Below, piece by piece: positions 1 through 8,671 of a stretch of 36,354 nt of DNA. The notes under the pieces are model-generated. The model made no database searches. It saw only the letters and a program-made list of their open reading frames with translations, and was not told the DNA's origin. The translations under genes and the position numbers were made by a program. Source of the stretch: Anaerolineae bacterium (lineage in GTDB: Bacteria > Chloroflexota > Anaerolineae > SpSt-600); NCBI GenBank assembly GCA_025062375.1, contig JANXAG010000018.1, forward strand, positions 1 through 36,354. The letters run 5' to 3'. How positions within the stretch are numbered: the first letter of the stretch is position 1; each line of letters starts with the position of its first letter.

Positions 1-731
1 TCATGGCTCAGGAAAAATTAATACTGGCAGGACGCGATTATACTATCCCTCCACTTGAAAGCCCTATCTTTGACGGGATTGAAGTGAAGGTTGTGAGGGT
101 AAAAGAAGAAATTCTGATGCAAGAGGAGCCAATCCCCTACGAAACCCACTGGAAACCTGATGAGTCTATGGAGCTGGACACGAGGATGGTGGTTCAGGAA
201 GGGAAAAATGGGATATTCCGCAAGCGCTACCGTGTAATTTACGAAAATGGCGAAGAGAAAGAGCGAAAGCTTGAGGATCAATGGGTAGCCGTGCCCCCTG
301 TAAGCAGAATTATCGCTTACGGGACGAAGATTGTGATCCGGGAACTGGAAACCCCGGAAGGGACGATAAAATACTGGCGGCGCATAAGGATGCTGGCAAC
401 ATCTTACACTGCAGCTACAGCGGGAAAAACAAGAGATCACCCCCTTTATGGAATAACCCGCATGGGTTTGAGGGCCAGGAAAGGCATTGTAGCGGTGGAT
501 CCGAAGGTTGTGAACCTTGGAACCTGGGTATACGTGCCGGGCTACGGGGTAGGCTTTGCTGCCGATACGGGTGGGAAAATAAAGGGGCGCCGTATTGACT
601 TGTGCTATGATGAAGATAATTTGGTGCTCTGGTACAAATGGGTTGATGTTTACCTCCTGGCCCCTCCTCCCCCGCCTGAGAAAATCAACTGGGTAATCCC
701 AGATTGGCCTAAGGAGCGCAGAAGGCGTTAG
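1..731 (+). CDS. G5 domain and 3D domain cell-wall protein, 5' truncated
   Basis: This is the C-terminal part of a secreted cell-wall protein of the YabE/Rpf-like type. The frame is open to the window edge. The first ATG (position 3) falls inside what looks like the linker after a DUF348-type repeat, so the true start lies upstream. Counting from that ATG, a G5 domain spans about residues 27-108. A 3D domain spans about 128-218, with its three aspartates visible as D166 (AVDPK), D188 (AADTGG) and D199 (RRIDL). The 3D fold resembles the MltA lytic transglycosylase core, so a role in peptidoglycan binding or turnover outside the cell is likely but inferred. No signal peptide can be assessed. 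The tail is proline-rich then basic (residues ~222-242). It ends 2 bp before rsmA and is probably cotranscribed with it. Confidence 0.85.
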   Translation, partial: MAQEKLILAGRDYTIPPLESPIFDGIEVKVVRVKEEILMQEEPIPYETHWKPDESMELDTRMVVQEGKNGIFRKRYRVIYENGEEKERKLEDQWVAVPPVSRIIAYGTKIVIRELETPEGTIKYWRRIRMLATSYTAATAGKTRDHPLYGITRMGLRARKGIVAVDPKVVNLGTWVYVPGYGVGFAADTGGKIKGRRIDLCYDEDNLVLWYKWVDVYLLAPPPPPEKINWVIPDWPKERRRR

Positions 732-733
732 AA

Positions 734-1582
734 GTGGAAGCTCAGGACCCCAGGAAAATTCTAAAGGAAAAGGGGATTAGGCCCCGTAAAAGCCTGGGCC
801 AGCATTTCATGATAAGCCCGACAGGCATGAGAAAAATCATGGAGGCCCTTGCCCCCTGCCCTCAGGATGTGATCGTGGAGGTGGGGGCGGGCACAGGGTT
901 TCTCACCGTACCCCTTGCCCAGAGGGTGGCTAAGGTAATAGCAGTAGAAATTGACAGGCGCCTTGTGGAAGTCCTGAGAGAGGTTTGTGCGGTTTTGCCT
1001 AACGTGACAATAGTGGAGGGCGATGTTCTGGAATTTCCCCCGGGTGCCCTCTTAGAGCAGGGAAGGTGTGCCGGAGTGCCCTATAAGCTCGCGGGCAATT
1101 TACCTTATTACATAGCATCAGCCATATTACGCCATTTCTTGGAAAATACCCCAAGGCCTTCGGTAATTGTTGTAACGGTTCAGAAAGAGGTTGCCCAGAA
1201 AATCCTGGCCCATCCCGGAGAAATGAGCCTTCTTTCCGTCAGTGTGAGGCTTTATTCCAGACCCGAGCTCATAACATACCTCCCTCCGGGCGCTTTCTTC
1301 CCTCCACCAGAGGTGGATTCAGCTGTGGTGAGACTGGAAGTTTTGCCGGAGCCCCTCGTACCGGCAGGAGAAGAAGAGGGTTTTTTCCGAATAGTAAAGG
1401 CTGGCTTTGGAGGGAAGCGCAAAACTCTTCGCAACGCTTTCAAAAGAGGGCTCGGCTTACCGGCCGAGGTAGTGGAAAGACTTCTCACCGAAGCAGGTAT
1501 AAACCCTGAAAGGCGTGCCGAAACTCTAACCATTGAAGAATGGATTAAAATTTGGGAAACATCGCGCCGGTTGCATTTATGA
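734..1582 (+). CDS. rsmA: 16S rRNA (adenine1518/1519-N6)-dimethyltransferase
   Basis: RsmA (KsgA) dimethylates two adjacent adenosines in the 3' hairpin of 16S rRNA using S-adenosylmethionine during 30S maturation. The N-terminal LGQHF motif (residues 21-25), the SAM-binding GAGTG loop (51-55), an acidic VEID strand end (~71-74) and the catalytic GNLPYY motif (121-126) are all present. The 282-aa length is normal for the family. The start is GTG at 734, preceded at a suitable distance by GAAGG; no ATG precedes the conserved region. The stop overlaps the next gene's ATG (ATGA at 1579-1582), so the two are translationally coupled. Identification is secure. Confidence 0.96.
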   Translation: MEAQDPRKILKEKGIRPRKSLGQHFMISPTGMRKIMEALAPCPQDVIVEVGAGTGFLTVPLAQRVAKVIAVEIDRRLVEVLREVCAVLPNVTIVEGDVLEFPPGALLEQGRCAGVPYKLAGNLPYYIASAILRHFLENTPRPSVIVVTVQKEVAQKILAHPGEMSLLSVSVRLYSRPELITYLPPGAFFPPPEVDSAVVRLEVLPEPLVPAGEEEGFFRIVKAGFGGKRKTLRNAFKRGLGLPAEVVERLLTEAGINPERRAETLTIEEWIKIWETSRRLHL

Positions 1583-3522
1583 AAAGAGAGCACATCCTTG
1601 TCTTTAAGAAACCGGATATTCTTGTGGCTTCTCTTCTGGGGTTAAGCTCGTTCATCATCTACCTGCTGACCCTGTCTCCTGATATAGTAGGTGGAGACCC
1701 GGGAGAAGCCCAGTTTGTCCCTTACATCTTAGGGCTAATGCATGCTCCAGGTTACCCCCTTTACACCCTAATGGGTTGGGTTTGGGGGCACGCAGTTCCC
1801 CTGGGCAACGTAGCTTTGAGGATGAACCTTCTCTCAGCAGTATGGGCAGCCTCAACGGTGGCTTTGATTTACCTGATGACTCGTCGCCTGGGGAGCAACA
1901 GGGCAGGAGCAATGCTGGCTTCGTTCTCCTTAGCTCTCAATCCTCTTTTCTGGGAATGGGCTACAATGGCCGGAATCCGCAGCCTTACTGCCTTTTCCTT
2001 TGCCCTGGTCCTGTATCTGGCCCTTTCCCTTCGCGAGACCTCTGCAGAAGGCAAAGGCTCCATAAAAGCCTTCTGGCTCTTTTGTTTAGTTCTTGGATTA
2101 AGCCTGGCACACCACCGAACTATCGTATTACTTTTCCCGGCCCTCGCCTTTCTCCTCTGGGATAAGCTAATCCAGCTAGTGAGGAGTCCTCGCATTTTAC
2201 TGATAGCCCTGATAATGCTGATAATCCCTCTTTTGCTCTACTTGTACTTGCCTATCCGAAGCCTTATGGCCCCACCCTTTGACAGGGATAAACCAAACAC
2301 TTTAGACCGCTTTTTGGACTTTGTAATTTTCTGGGGTGCGGTAGCTTCGTCAAGATTTATAACCGTTTCCATCTTTTTGAAACGGCTTTATGTGTTTGCG
2401 AGTTATACAATCCAGCAATTTCATTGGTTGGGCTTTGCTTTGGGTTTTGCGGGGCTGATTTATTTGGCGAAGATCAAATCCAGAGAGATGGTGTTTTTGC
2501 TCTTAAGCTACCTCGCTCTTGTGGGCTTCACCCTTGTGTGCATACCAATGCTGGGGGAAAAGTTGCTGTTTTTCCTCCTTTTGCCGGCTCACTTAATTTT
2601 CGCCCTCTGGATAGGGCTGGGGGTGGATTTTCTGATGAAATTAGCCTTGGGGTTAAGAACCTCGGGAAACTGGCCAAAGGCTATTTCTACAGGGCTTTTC
2701 ATAGGTTCTACTATGGGGCTGGGGATGCTCGGTCTTAATAATTACCATGTATTGGAAGAAACAAGAAGAGCCCCTTTAGATTTTTATCGGCAGAGTCTGA
2801 GGGGGTGGAATGCTCGCCGCTTCGCTGAACTCACCTTCAACCTTGTGGCTCCTCACAGCCTTATCATCGCCGATTGGGAACAGGCAACTCCTCTCTGGTA
2901 TTTGCAACTGATTGAAGGGAAACGCCCCGATGTCCAAGTCATAAGCTTGGATGAGGAATGGAAATTTGATGCTGTAGTGGAGAAAGCAAGGCAGGAAGGA
3001 AGGCCTGTGTACGCTGCGCGGGCTTTTCCAGCTTTATATGGACGAAGATTTCTGGATAATGTAGGGCCTGTGATCCACCTCCGGGAAGAACCTTCCACCC
3101 ATATCCCTTCCGAGGCCATACCGCTGGATTTAAATTTTGATGGGAAGCTCGGTTTGAAAGGTTATAAACTCTGGAAAATTTCTCTGAAGCGAGGCGACGT
3201 GCTTCCCATAACCCTTTACTGGCAAGCTCTTACCCCTATGGAACAAGCCTACTCCTTTTCCGTACGCCTCGTTGGCCCCAATGGGAAAGAAGTCATCCAG
3301 CAGGACAGGCCTGCAGCAGTATTAGGGTGCTATCCAACGTTCCTCTGGTCGCCAGGAGAAGTGATAGGAGATTACTATGAATTGCCATTGAAGCCAAACT
3401 GGCCACCAGGTCAATATAAGCTTAAAGTCATCGTATACCACTCACCAGCCCCTGGAGTCTGGTACAACCTTAAAGTGGGCGAAAGTGAAACGGCTGAGAT
3501 TGCATCTTTTGAGGTAAAATGA
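1579..3522 (+). CDS. DUF2723 family multi-pass membrane protein (GT-C glycosyltransferase-like)
   Basis: A 647-aa integral membrane protein. The first half carries many hydrophobic segments and the hallmarks of DUF2723 proteins: an early TLSPDIVGGDPGE segment after the first membrane helix and HAPGYPLYTLMG following it. These resemble the acidic first loop of GT-C (PMT-like) glycosyltransferases that use lipid-linked sugar donors. The C-terminal ~250 residues are soluble and end in a beta-rich segment, probably facing outwards. The donor and acceptor cannot be read from sequence. I chose ATG 1579 over an upstream TTG (1552), because the ATG overlaps the rsmA stop as ATGA and gives a normal N-terminus leading into a membrane helix. 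galK follows after 22 bp. Confidence 0.82.
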   Translation: MKREHILVFKKPDILVASLLGLSSFIIYLLTLSPDIVGGDPGEAQFVPYILGLMHAPGYPLYTLMGWVWGHAVPLGNVALRMNLLSAVWAASTVALIYLMTRRLGSNRAGAMLASFSLALNPLFWEWATMAGIRSLTAFSFALVLYLALSLRETSAEGKGSIKAFWLFCLVLGLSLAHHRTIVLLFPALAFLLWDKLIQLVRSPRILLIALIMLIIPLLLYLYLPIRSLMAPPFDRDKPNTLDRFLDFVIFWGAVASSRFITVSIFLKRLYVFASYTIQQFHWLGFALGFAGLIYLAKIKSREMVFLLLSYLALVGFTLVCIPMLGEKLLFFLLLPAHLIFALWIGLGVDFLMKLALGLRTSGNWPKAISTGLFIGSTMGLGMLGLNNYHVLEETRRAPLDFYRQSLRGWNARRFAELTFNLVAPHSLIIADWEQATPLWYLQLIEGKRPDVQVISLDEEWKFDAVVEKARQEGRPVYAARAFPALYGRRFLDNVGPVIHLREEPSTHIPSEAIPLDLNFDGKLGLKGYKLWKISLKRGDVLPITLYWQALTPMEQAYSFSVRLVGPNGKEVIQQDRPAAVLGCYPTFLWSPGEVIGDYYELPLKPNWPPGQYKLKVIVYHSPAPGVWYNLKVGESETAEIASFEVK

Positions 3523-3544
3523 TTTTGCGGGAAGGAGTTAAACT

Positions 3545-4729
3545 ATGGAGGTTAAGAAAATCCAGCCTTTGACATTGAAAGAAATAACTCTCGAGTTCAC
3601 AAAGCGCTGGGGAGAAGAACCTGAGATCATCGCTCAAGCCCCTGGCAGGGTAAACCTTATAGGAGAGCATACTGATTATAACGGGGGCTTTGTCCTGCCA
3701 GTGGCGATCAATCGCTATATATGGGTAGCAGCTTCCCGCAACCCTTTGAAAGAGGTGACTTTCTATGCCCTCAACTTCCAGGATGAGACTTCTTTTTCTC
3801 CCGACAACATAACTTTTGAGCCTTTTAAACCCTGGAGCAACTATGTTCGGGGGGTGGCATGGGCCCTCGGGAAGGAAGGGTTTGAAATTCCTGGGGTGAA
3901 AGCGGTGATAGGAGGCGATATACCTATAGGGGCTGGGATGAGCTCCTCAGCTGCGGTGGAAGTAGCTGTAGCCCTGGCTTTCACCGTCCTGGCTGGTGTA
4001 AATCCCGACAGGAAAAAACTTGCCCTTCTCTGTCAGCAAGCTGAAAACGAATTCGTGGGAATGCGCTGCGGGATAATGGACCAATGGACTTCTCTGCTGG
4101 CTGAAGAAAAACATGCCCTCTTCCTGGATTGCCTGACCCTGGATTATGCTCACATCCCCTTCCCGGAAAATGTCTCAGTGGTCGTGGCCGATAGTCTGAT
4201 CAGGAGAGAGTTAGCCAGCTCCGAATACAACCTCAGAAGAAAGCAATGTGAAGAAGCTGTAACACTCCTCCAGAACCGATGGCCCCATATTCGCTTCCTC
4301 AGGGATGTGAAGCCTGAGGAGATGCCCGGATGGGAAGATATCCTCCCTGAACCGCTAAGAAGCCGGGCTAAACACGTAGTGGAGGAAAATGCCAGGGTTA
4401 TAAAAGCGATAGAGGCCCTAAGGAGAAATGATCTGGCAAGCTTTGGGCAGTTGATGTATCTTTCCCATAAAAGCTTAAGAGAACTTTACCAGGTGAGCTC
4501 TCCCGAACTGGACTTCCTTGTGGAAACAGCCGCGGCCTGTGAAGGGGTATATGGTTCAAGGCTTACTGGAGCTGGCTTCGGAGGGTGCACTGTAACTTTG
4601 GTGGACAAAAATTCAACCCAAATCCTGATGGAAAAGCTAAGGGAAGCTTACCGGGGCCGCTTCGGCTTTACCCCTGAAGTTCATGAGCTTAGCCCCAGCG
4701 GGGGTGCCCAGTACTTTATTGCCCGATGA
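3545..4729 (+). CDS. galK: Galactokinase
   Basis: GalK phosphorylates alpha-D-galactose to galactose 1-phosphate with ATP, the first committed step of the Leloir pathway, in the cytoplasm. The GHMP-kinase landmarks are all visible. The galactokinase signature GRVNLIGEHTDYNGGFV lies at residues 34-50. The phosphate-binding loop IPIGAGMSSSAAVEV lies at ~126-140, the catalytic Asp in GIMDQ (D179), and the C-terminal motif TGAGFGGC near the end. The 394-aa length is typical. The ATG at 3545 is preceded by GGAAGGAG. No canonical galT or galE is adjacent; a GalT-like protein is encoded 11 kb away beside glgA. The 3' end overlaps the convergent FecR-domain gene by 14 bp. Confidence 0.95.
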   Translation: MEVKKIQPLTLKEITLEFTKRWGEEPEIIAQAPGRVNLIGEHTDYNGGFVLPVAINRYIWVAASRNPLKEVTFYALNFQDETSFSPDNITFEPFKPWSNYVRGVAWALGKEGFEIPGVKAVIGGDIPIGAGMSSSAAVEVAVALAFTVLAGVNPDRKKLALLCQQAENEFVGMRCGIMDQWTSLLAEEKHALFLDCLTLDYAHIPFPENVSVVVADSLIRRELASSEYNLRRKQCEEAVTLLQNRWPHIRFLRDVKPEEMPGWEDILPEPLRSRAKHVVEENARVIKAIEALRRNDLASFGQLMYLSHKSLRELYQVSSPELDFLVETAAACEGVYGSRLTGAGFGGCTVTLVDKNSTQILMEKLREAYRGRFGFTPEVHELSPSGGAQYFIAR

Positions 4730-5918
4730 GTCCTACTTCTGCAACATAACTCTCGTAATTCCACCCCGAAGCGTAAATCTGGATGGAGGTAATGTAAGCG
4801 GGGCGAGTGTCCTTAAGGATCTCAAAGAGGTTGCCTGTCTCGTAAGGGAACCACACGTCAGCCGGTATCTTTTCCCCATTATAAATGGGCCACTTGAGGG
4901 ACGGATCTGGCTCAACTATGTAAAATCCGTGCACCCAGAAACGGTCAAAGCCGTAAATGTCCCTGTAATTGATCCGCACCATCAGGGGAAACTCTGAGCT
5001 GAGATATCCACCTCCTGCCAGGCTCTGATAGACAATTTTGACATCAAAGCGCAGGTTGAGATATTCATAATCTCGCACATCTTTCTCTATTAACTGGAGG
5101 ACGCCTGTCTCGGTGTGAATTCCGTCATCCCCATGGCGGTAGAGGCGAAGGACTTTGCGGCCACGTTCTTCTACGATTTTGACTTCCCCATCCTGAGTAT
5201 TGGGGTCGTGTTTGTAGAGGATTATTTGCCAGTAAGGAAGCAAAGGTTCCTTGAAGTCGCCGTTTTTAATAAGATTATGGGCCGCAGGCAGAGGAGGTGC
5301 AGGCGGTTTGTTTTCTTCGATTATTGTGCGCTGCCCTTCGAACAGGGTTACCAGATCCTCTTCAGATCCCACCAGGGCTTTTCCATCTCTTACGGTTATC
5401 TCAGTGCTCCTGTCGCCCACTTCTATTGAGTAGCTGCCTTCCCTGAGGGAAGCAGAAGTATGGGGCGTTAAAATCTGGAAAGAGAGAGGCCTTTCCTGAT
5501 GGGCAACCACCACTAAACGCACTCTGCCTCTATCAACCTTTAAGGAGATAAGGTGTGGTTTAGAGCTCCAGCGGAAACGGGGAGAGCGCATTCTGGTCAC
5601 TTCCACCTTAGCTTTACCATAGATTACAGCGATGCTTCCATCAAAAAAGGTGATAACGGCCCTGGAAGACTCATCGGGGGCTTCCACCAGAGACCCTTCT
5701 CTAATTATCCGGCTCTCAGCTACCCCCAAGGGCTCCGCATAGGGAGATTCCCTGACAAAGATCACGCTCCCTATCACAGTGACCGAAGCACTGTGGGATA
5801 CCGTAGCATTAATTATGTACCAACGGATGGAAAGAGGAATCCCCACTGCCAGGAGGCAGAAAATGGCGAAAGAGGTTATGAGGACAAGCCAGGCAATGCG
5901 TTCTATATTCTGTTTCAT
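4716..5918 (-). CDS. FecR-domain membrane-anchored protein
   Basis: A 400-aa protein with one N-terminal transmembrane segment (about residues 9-32) and a long extracytoplasmic part. Residues ~75-195 resemble a FecR-type beta domain (EGSLVEAPDESSRAVITFFDG, then EGQRTIIEE). A proline-rich linker (PPAPPLPAAH) leads to a C-terminal beta-rich module beginning LIKNGDF, reminiscent of carbohydrate-binding or discoidin-like domains. FecR domains often sense or bind cell-surface ligands. No FecI sigma factor is encoded nearby, so a signalling role is not supported and an envelope-binding role is more likely. Its ATG overlaps the acylphosphatase stop (ATGA), making it last in the radA operon. It converges with galK, with a 14-bp 3' overlap. 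Confidence 0.72.
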   Translation of the reverse strand: MKQNIERIAWLVLITSFAIFCLLAVGIPLSIRWYIINATVSHSASVTVIGSVIFVRESPYAEPLGVAESRIIREGSLVEAPDESSRAVITFFDGSIAVIYGKAKVEVTRMRSPRFRWSSKPHLISLKVDRGRVRLVVVAHQERPLSFQILTPHTSASLREGSYSIEVGDRSTEITVRDGKALVGSEEDLVTLFEGQRTIIEENKPPAPPLPAAHNLIKNGDFKEPLLPYWQIILYKHDPNTQDGEVKIVEERGRKVLRLYRHGDDGIHTETGVLQLIEKDVRDYEYLNLRFDVKIVYQSLAGGGYLSSEFPLMVRINYRDIYGFDRFWVHGFYIVEPDPSLKWPIYNGEKIPADVWFPYETGNLFEILKDTRPAYITSIQIYASGWNYESYVAEVGLIGQ

Positions 5919-6196
5919 CAGAAACGCACCTTAAAGCTATCGTAAAGGCCCTGGAAAGGCAACCACTCCGCTTCCACCTTTGTGACCACTGCACTGGGCG
6001 GGCCGCGATGCAAAAATTCCAGCAGCTTGCTCAGGGCCTCCTTCTCCCCTTCAGCATCCACTTCCACTGTGCCATCGGGATTGTTGCGCACCCACCCTTT
6101 TATACCCAGTTCCTGGGCCCTAAGGCGAGTGTAATATCGGAAGTTTACCCCCTGTACTATACCATGAACCTTGGCCTTAAGGCGAGCCATCTCCAT
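5918..6196 (-). CDS. acyP: Acylphosphatase
   Basis: A small (92-aa) cytoplasmic enzyme that hydrolyses carboxyl-phosphate bonds such as acetyl phosphate or 1,3-bisphosphoglycerate. The phosphate-binding loop VQGVNFR (catalytic Arg20) and the GWVRNNPDG segment (catalytic Asn38) are intact. The start is ATG 6196, because a strong GAGGAGG lies about six bases upstream of it. A longer open frame reaching 6229 has no such signal and would run into rsmD. Its stop overlaps the FecR-domain start. Fourth gene of the radA operon. Confidence 0.93.
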   Translation of the reverse strand: MEMARLKAKVHGIVQGVNFRYYTRLRAQELGIKGWVRNNPDGTVEVDAEGEKEALSKLLEFLHRGPPSAVVTKVEAEWLPFQGLYDSFKVRF

Positions 6197-6210
6197 AGCA
6201 GACCTCCTCC

Positions 6211-6753
6211 TCAAAGGCTGTAAAAGCATAGAAGAGTGCTTCCGTAACGGCGTTTGTCTTTAAGCTTAAGGTTTTCAAGAGGTAACTCCTCGTACTCTTT
6301 GGGGAAAATTTGCGCTATTACAAGCCCATCGGGATGAAGGTGCCGGGTTCTATCCAGAAGGAGCAAAGTCTTGGCCCACAGGCCTAAATATTGTGGCGGG
6401 GCTAAGTAAATTATGTCATAGGATCTGGAAGTTTCCCGCTCCAGAAATTTAAAGACATCTCCTTGCACAATTTCTGCTCGGGCTTCAAAACCTGTCCGAC
6501 GCAAATTTTCCTGTAAAACCCGGATAACAAAGGGGTCTTTTTCCACGAAGGTAGCCTTAGCTGCACCTCTGCTCAGAGCCTCTATGCCTACACTTCCGGT
6601 GCCGGCGAAAAGATCCAAAAAAGAGGCCCCTTTGACTTTACCACCCAGGATGTCAAAGAGAGCAGCTTTTACCCTATCGGTTATGGGGCGAGTTTTTCTC
6701 CCCGGGACCGAAAGCAGCCTTATTCCACCTGCTTCTCCAGCAATCACCCTCAT
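6211..6753 (-). CDS. rsmD: 16S rRNA (guanine966-N2)-methyltransferase RsmD
   Basis: RsmD methylates N2 of G966 in 16S rRNA during 30S assembly with SAM as donor. The sequence begins MRVIAGEAGG and contains the family segment TRPITDRVKAALFDIL (~residues 21-36), the SAM loop DLFAGTGSVGIEALSRGA (~47-64) and VEKD (~70-73). Length (180 aa) is normal. Motif IV, usually DPPY or NPPY in N2-guanine methyltransferases, reads APPQY here (see findings). Its ATG overlaps the upstream stop (ATGA at 6750-6753). Confidence 0.9.
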   Translation of the reverse strand: MRVIAGEAGGIRLLSVPGRKTRPITDRVKAALFDILGGKVKGASFLDLFAGTGSVGIEALSRGAAKATFVEKDPFVIRVLQENLRRTGFEARAEIVQGDVFKFLERETSRSYDIIYLAPPQYLGLWAKTLLLLDRTRHLHPDGLVIAQIFPKEYEELPLENLKLKDKRRYGSTLLCFYSL

Positions 6754-7235
6754 AATTTACCCTTTATTTTCTCCCTAAAAAACCAGAGCAAAGCTATAAT
6801 TCCTACAACCTCTCCCACCAGAAGCTCCGGGTGTTCCATCATGACTTCAAAATAAGCCTTTCCGAAAGCCTCGGGAGAGCCTACATCCCGCCAGCGGTGA
6901 AAGCTCCAGCCCCTGAAGGGGAAGAAAAAGGTTTGAGGAAATTCCCAGATTCTGTCCAGTATTAAGTGGCCGGAAAAAGCCAAGGCATAGGGAAGATTGC
7001 GCCAATTTTTTAGAGCTATACCCACCCAGACGGCAAGGTGGAGAAGCAAGGTGTGAGAGAAAAGGAGGGCTGATTTGGACTCCGGGAAAACGAAGATCGC
7101 CAGAGGCTTATCGATTAAGTCGGGCAGTATAGCCGCCAGAGCCACTTTCTTATAATCAAGCCCTTTGAAAAAACCTTTTTTTCGGAGGAAACCGAACGTC
7201 GCAAGGCTCAATCCAATATGAGCCAGGGGAAGCAT
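6750..7235 (-). CDS. YdjM-like membrane protein (putative metal-dependent hydrolase)
   Basis: A 161-aa integral membrane protein resembling the YdjM/DUF457 group, often annotated as LexA-regulated or metal-dependent hydrolases although no activity is established. Visible features are the N-terminal LPLAHIGLS, an ILPDLIDKP motif (~residues 37-45), a FSHTLLLH histidine motif (~60-67) and SGHLILD (~89-95). These conserved His/Asp residues sit at membrane boundaries. I chose ATG 7235, which has GTGAGG upstream and lies just after the radA stop. A longer frame would start at TTG 7253 inside radA. It is coupled to rsmD by an ATGA overlap. Confidence 0.72.
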   Translation of the reverse strand: MLPLAHIGLSLATFGFLRKKGFFKGLDYKKVALAAILPDLIDKPLAIFVFPESKSALLFSHTLLLHLAVWVGIALKNWRNLPYALAFSGHLILDRIWEFPQTFFFPFRGWSFHRWRDVGSPEAFGKAYFEVMMEHPELLVGEVVGIIALLWFFREKIKGKL

Positions 7236-7242
7236 AAAGACC

Positions 7243-8610
7243 TCACCGCACAAGGGCTACATCAAGGGCTTCTTCCAGAGAGCGGGCCGGCACAATCTCC
7301 ATACCATCAAAATTTTTCTGGCCGGCCTTCAAAGAGCTGGAAGGGACCAGACACTTTTTGAAGCCAAGCCTGGCGGCTTCAGCCAGGCGCTGGGGCATCT
7401 GCCTTACCCCTCTCAGTTCCCCCACAAGCCCTATCTCCCCTACAATTGCTAAATCCGCTGCCACAGGGACATTCCGAAAACCTGAAGCTATCGCCACAGC
7501 CACTGCCAGATCCACTGCAGGCTCCTTTATCTTTATCCCCCCTACCACATTCACGAATACATCCTGGTCAGAAAGATGCAATCCTACCCTCTTGGTCAAT
7601 ACAGCAATTAACAGCAGGAGCCTGTTAAGATCGATGCCATTAGCAGTTCGGCGGGGGATAGCGAAGCTTGTGGGAGAGGTAAGGGCCTGGATTTCCACCA
7701 AAAGGGGCCTTGAACCCTCCATAGTCACGGCGATGGCTGAACCGGAGGCACTGGGAACCCTTTCGGCTAAGAATATCTCCGAAGGGTTAGGCACCTCCTG
7801 CAAACCCTGCTCTTCCATCTCAAAAACCCCTACTTCTGAAGTGGCTCCGAAACGGTTCTTCACGCTGCGCAGTATTCTATAAGCATGGAAGGGGTCGCCT
7901 TCAAGGTATAAAACAGTATCAACAGCGTGTTCCAGGACCTTCGGCCCTGCTATATCCCCGGCTTTGGTCACGTGTCCTACCAGGAAAATGGGAATTCCTG
8001 TAGCTTTGGCCAGTTTGAGAAAGGCGTAAGCACACTCCCTGACCTGCACCACGCTTCCTGGGGTTGATTCCAGAACCTCGGAATAAATGGCCTGGATGGA
8101 ATCAACCACCACCGTGAAAGGCTCCATCCGCTCAATGTGATTTAAAATTTGTTCCAAAGAAGTTTCAGCCAGAACGTAGAGATTTTCCTCCTGAACCCCA
8201 AGGCGAGCTGCTCTCATTTTGATCTGGCGAACGGATTCCTCTCCGGAAACATAGAGAACCGGCCGAGCACTTTCGCGAGCCAGCAGGGAAGCAATTTGCA
8301 AAAGTAAAGTGGATTTGCCTATGCCTGGTTCCCCTGCTATCAAGATAACAGAACCAGGAACTATGCCACCCCCCAGCACCCGGTTCAGCTCTACCATAGG
8401 GATTTCGATCCTGGCCACATCTTCGGAAGGAACGGCGGTTATGGGAAGGGGCTCAGATGTAGGGGTAACAAGAGTGCGGGGGTATACCTTGCGGACTTCT
8501 ACAGATTTTTCAACCAGGGTATTCCACTCCCCGCACTTAGGACATCTACCCATCCACTTGGGAAAAGATGCCTCACACTTTTGACACACATAAAGGACTT
8601 TTTCCTTCAT
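7243..8610 (-). CDS. radA: DNA repair protein RadA
   Basis: RadA is a RecA-like DnaB-type helicase that drives branch migration in recombinational repair. The 455-aa protein has the N-terminal zinc finger with Cys9, Cys12, Cys23 and Cys26. It has Walker A GEPGIGKST (residues 93-101), a hydrophobic FTVVVDSIQ Walker B, the RadA-specific KNRFG motif (~residue 250) and a C-terminal Lon-protease-like domain (IKEPAVDLAVAVAIAS). The start is ATG 8610, because translation from there begins with the zinc finger, CAGGAGAA precedes it, and a promoter lies 20-50 bases upstream. Longer in-frame sequence to 8763 is upstream non-coding DNA. First gene of a five-gene leftward operon. Confidence 0.95.
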   Translation of the reverse strand: MKEKVLYVCQKCEASFPKWMGRCPKCGEWNTLVEKSVEVRKVYPRTLVTPTSEPLPITAVPSEDVARIEIPMVELNRVLGGGIVPGSVILIAGEPGIGKSTLLLQIASLLARESARPVLYVSGEESVRQIKMRAARLGVQEENLYVLAETSLEQILNHIERMEPFTVVVDSIQAIYSEVLESTPGSVVQVRECAYAFLKLAKATGIPIFLVGHVTKAGDIAGPKVLEHAVDTVLYLEGDPFHAYRILRSVKNRFGATSEVGVFEMEEQGLQEVPNPSEIFLAERVPSASGSAIAVTMEGSRPLLVEIQALTSPTSFAIPRRTANGIDLNRLLLLIAVLTKRVGLHLSDQDVFVNVVGGIKIKEPAVDLAVAVAIASGFRNVPVAADLAIVGEIGLVGELRGVRQMPQRLAEAARLGFKKCLVPSSSLKAGQKNFDGMEIVPARSLEEALDVALVR

Positions 8611-8629
8611 CGTAAGTTCTCCTGGGTTA

Positions 8630-8658
8630 ATTATAAACCATTTCCAAAGCCAGGGCAA
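8630..8658 (-). promoter_or_regulatory. Sigma-70-type promoter for the radA operon
   Basis: Read leftward: -35 TTGCCC (8653-8658), 17-bp spacer, -10 TATAAT (8630-8635). The predicted transcription start, about 7 bases past the -10, leaves a leader of a dozen or so bases containing the radA ribosome binding site. No LexA/SOS-type operator was recognised. Confidence 0.7.
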
Positions 8659-8671
8659 AAGGTAGCTAACA

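Noticed and set aside
1-731. Complete gene starting at the ATG at position 3
   Set aside because: The ATG lies within conserved linker sequence of this protein type, so the gene must begin outside the window.
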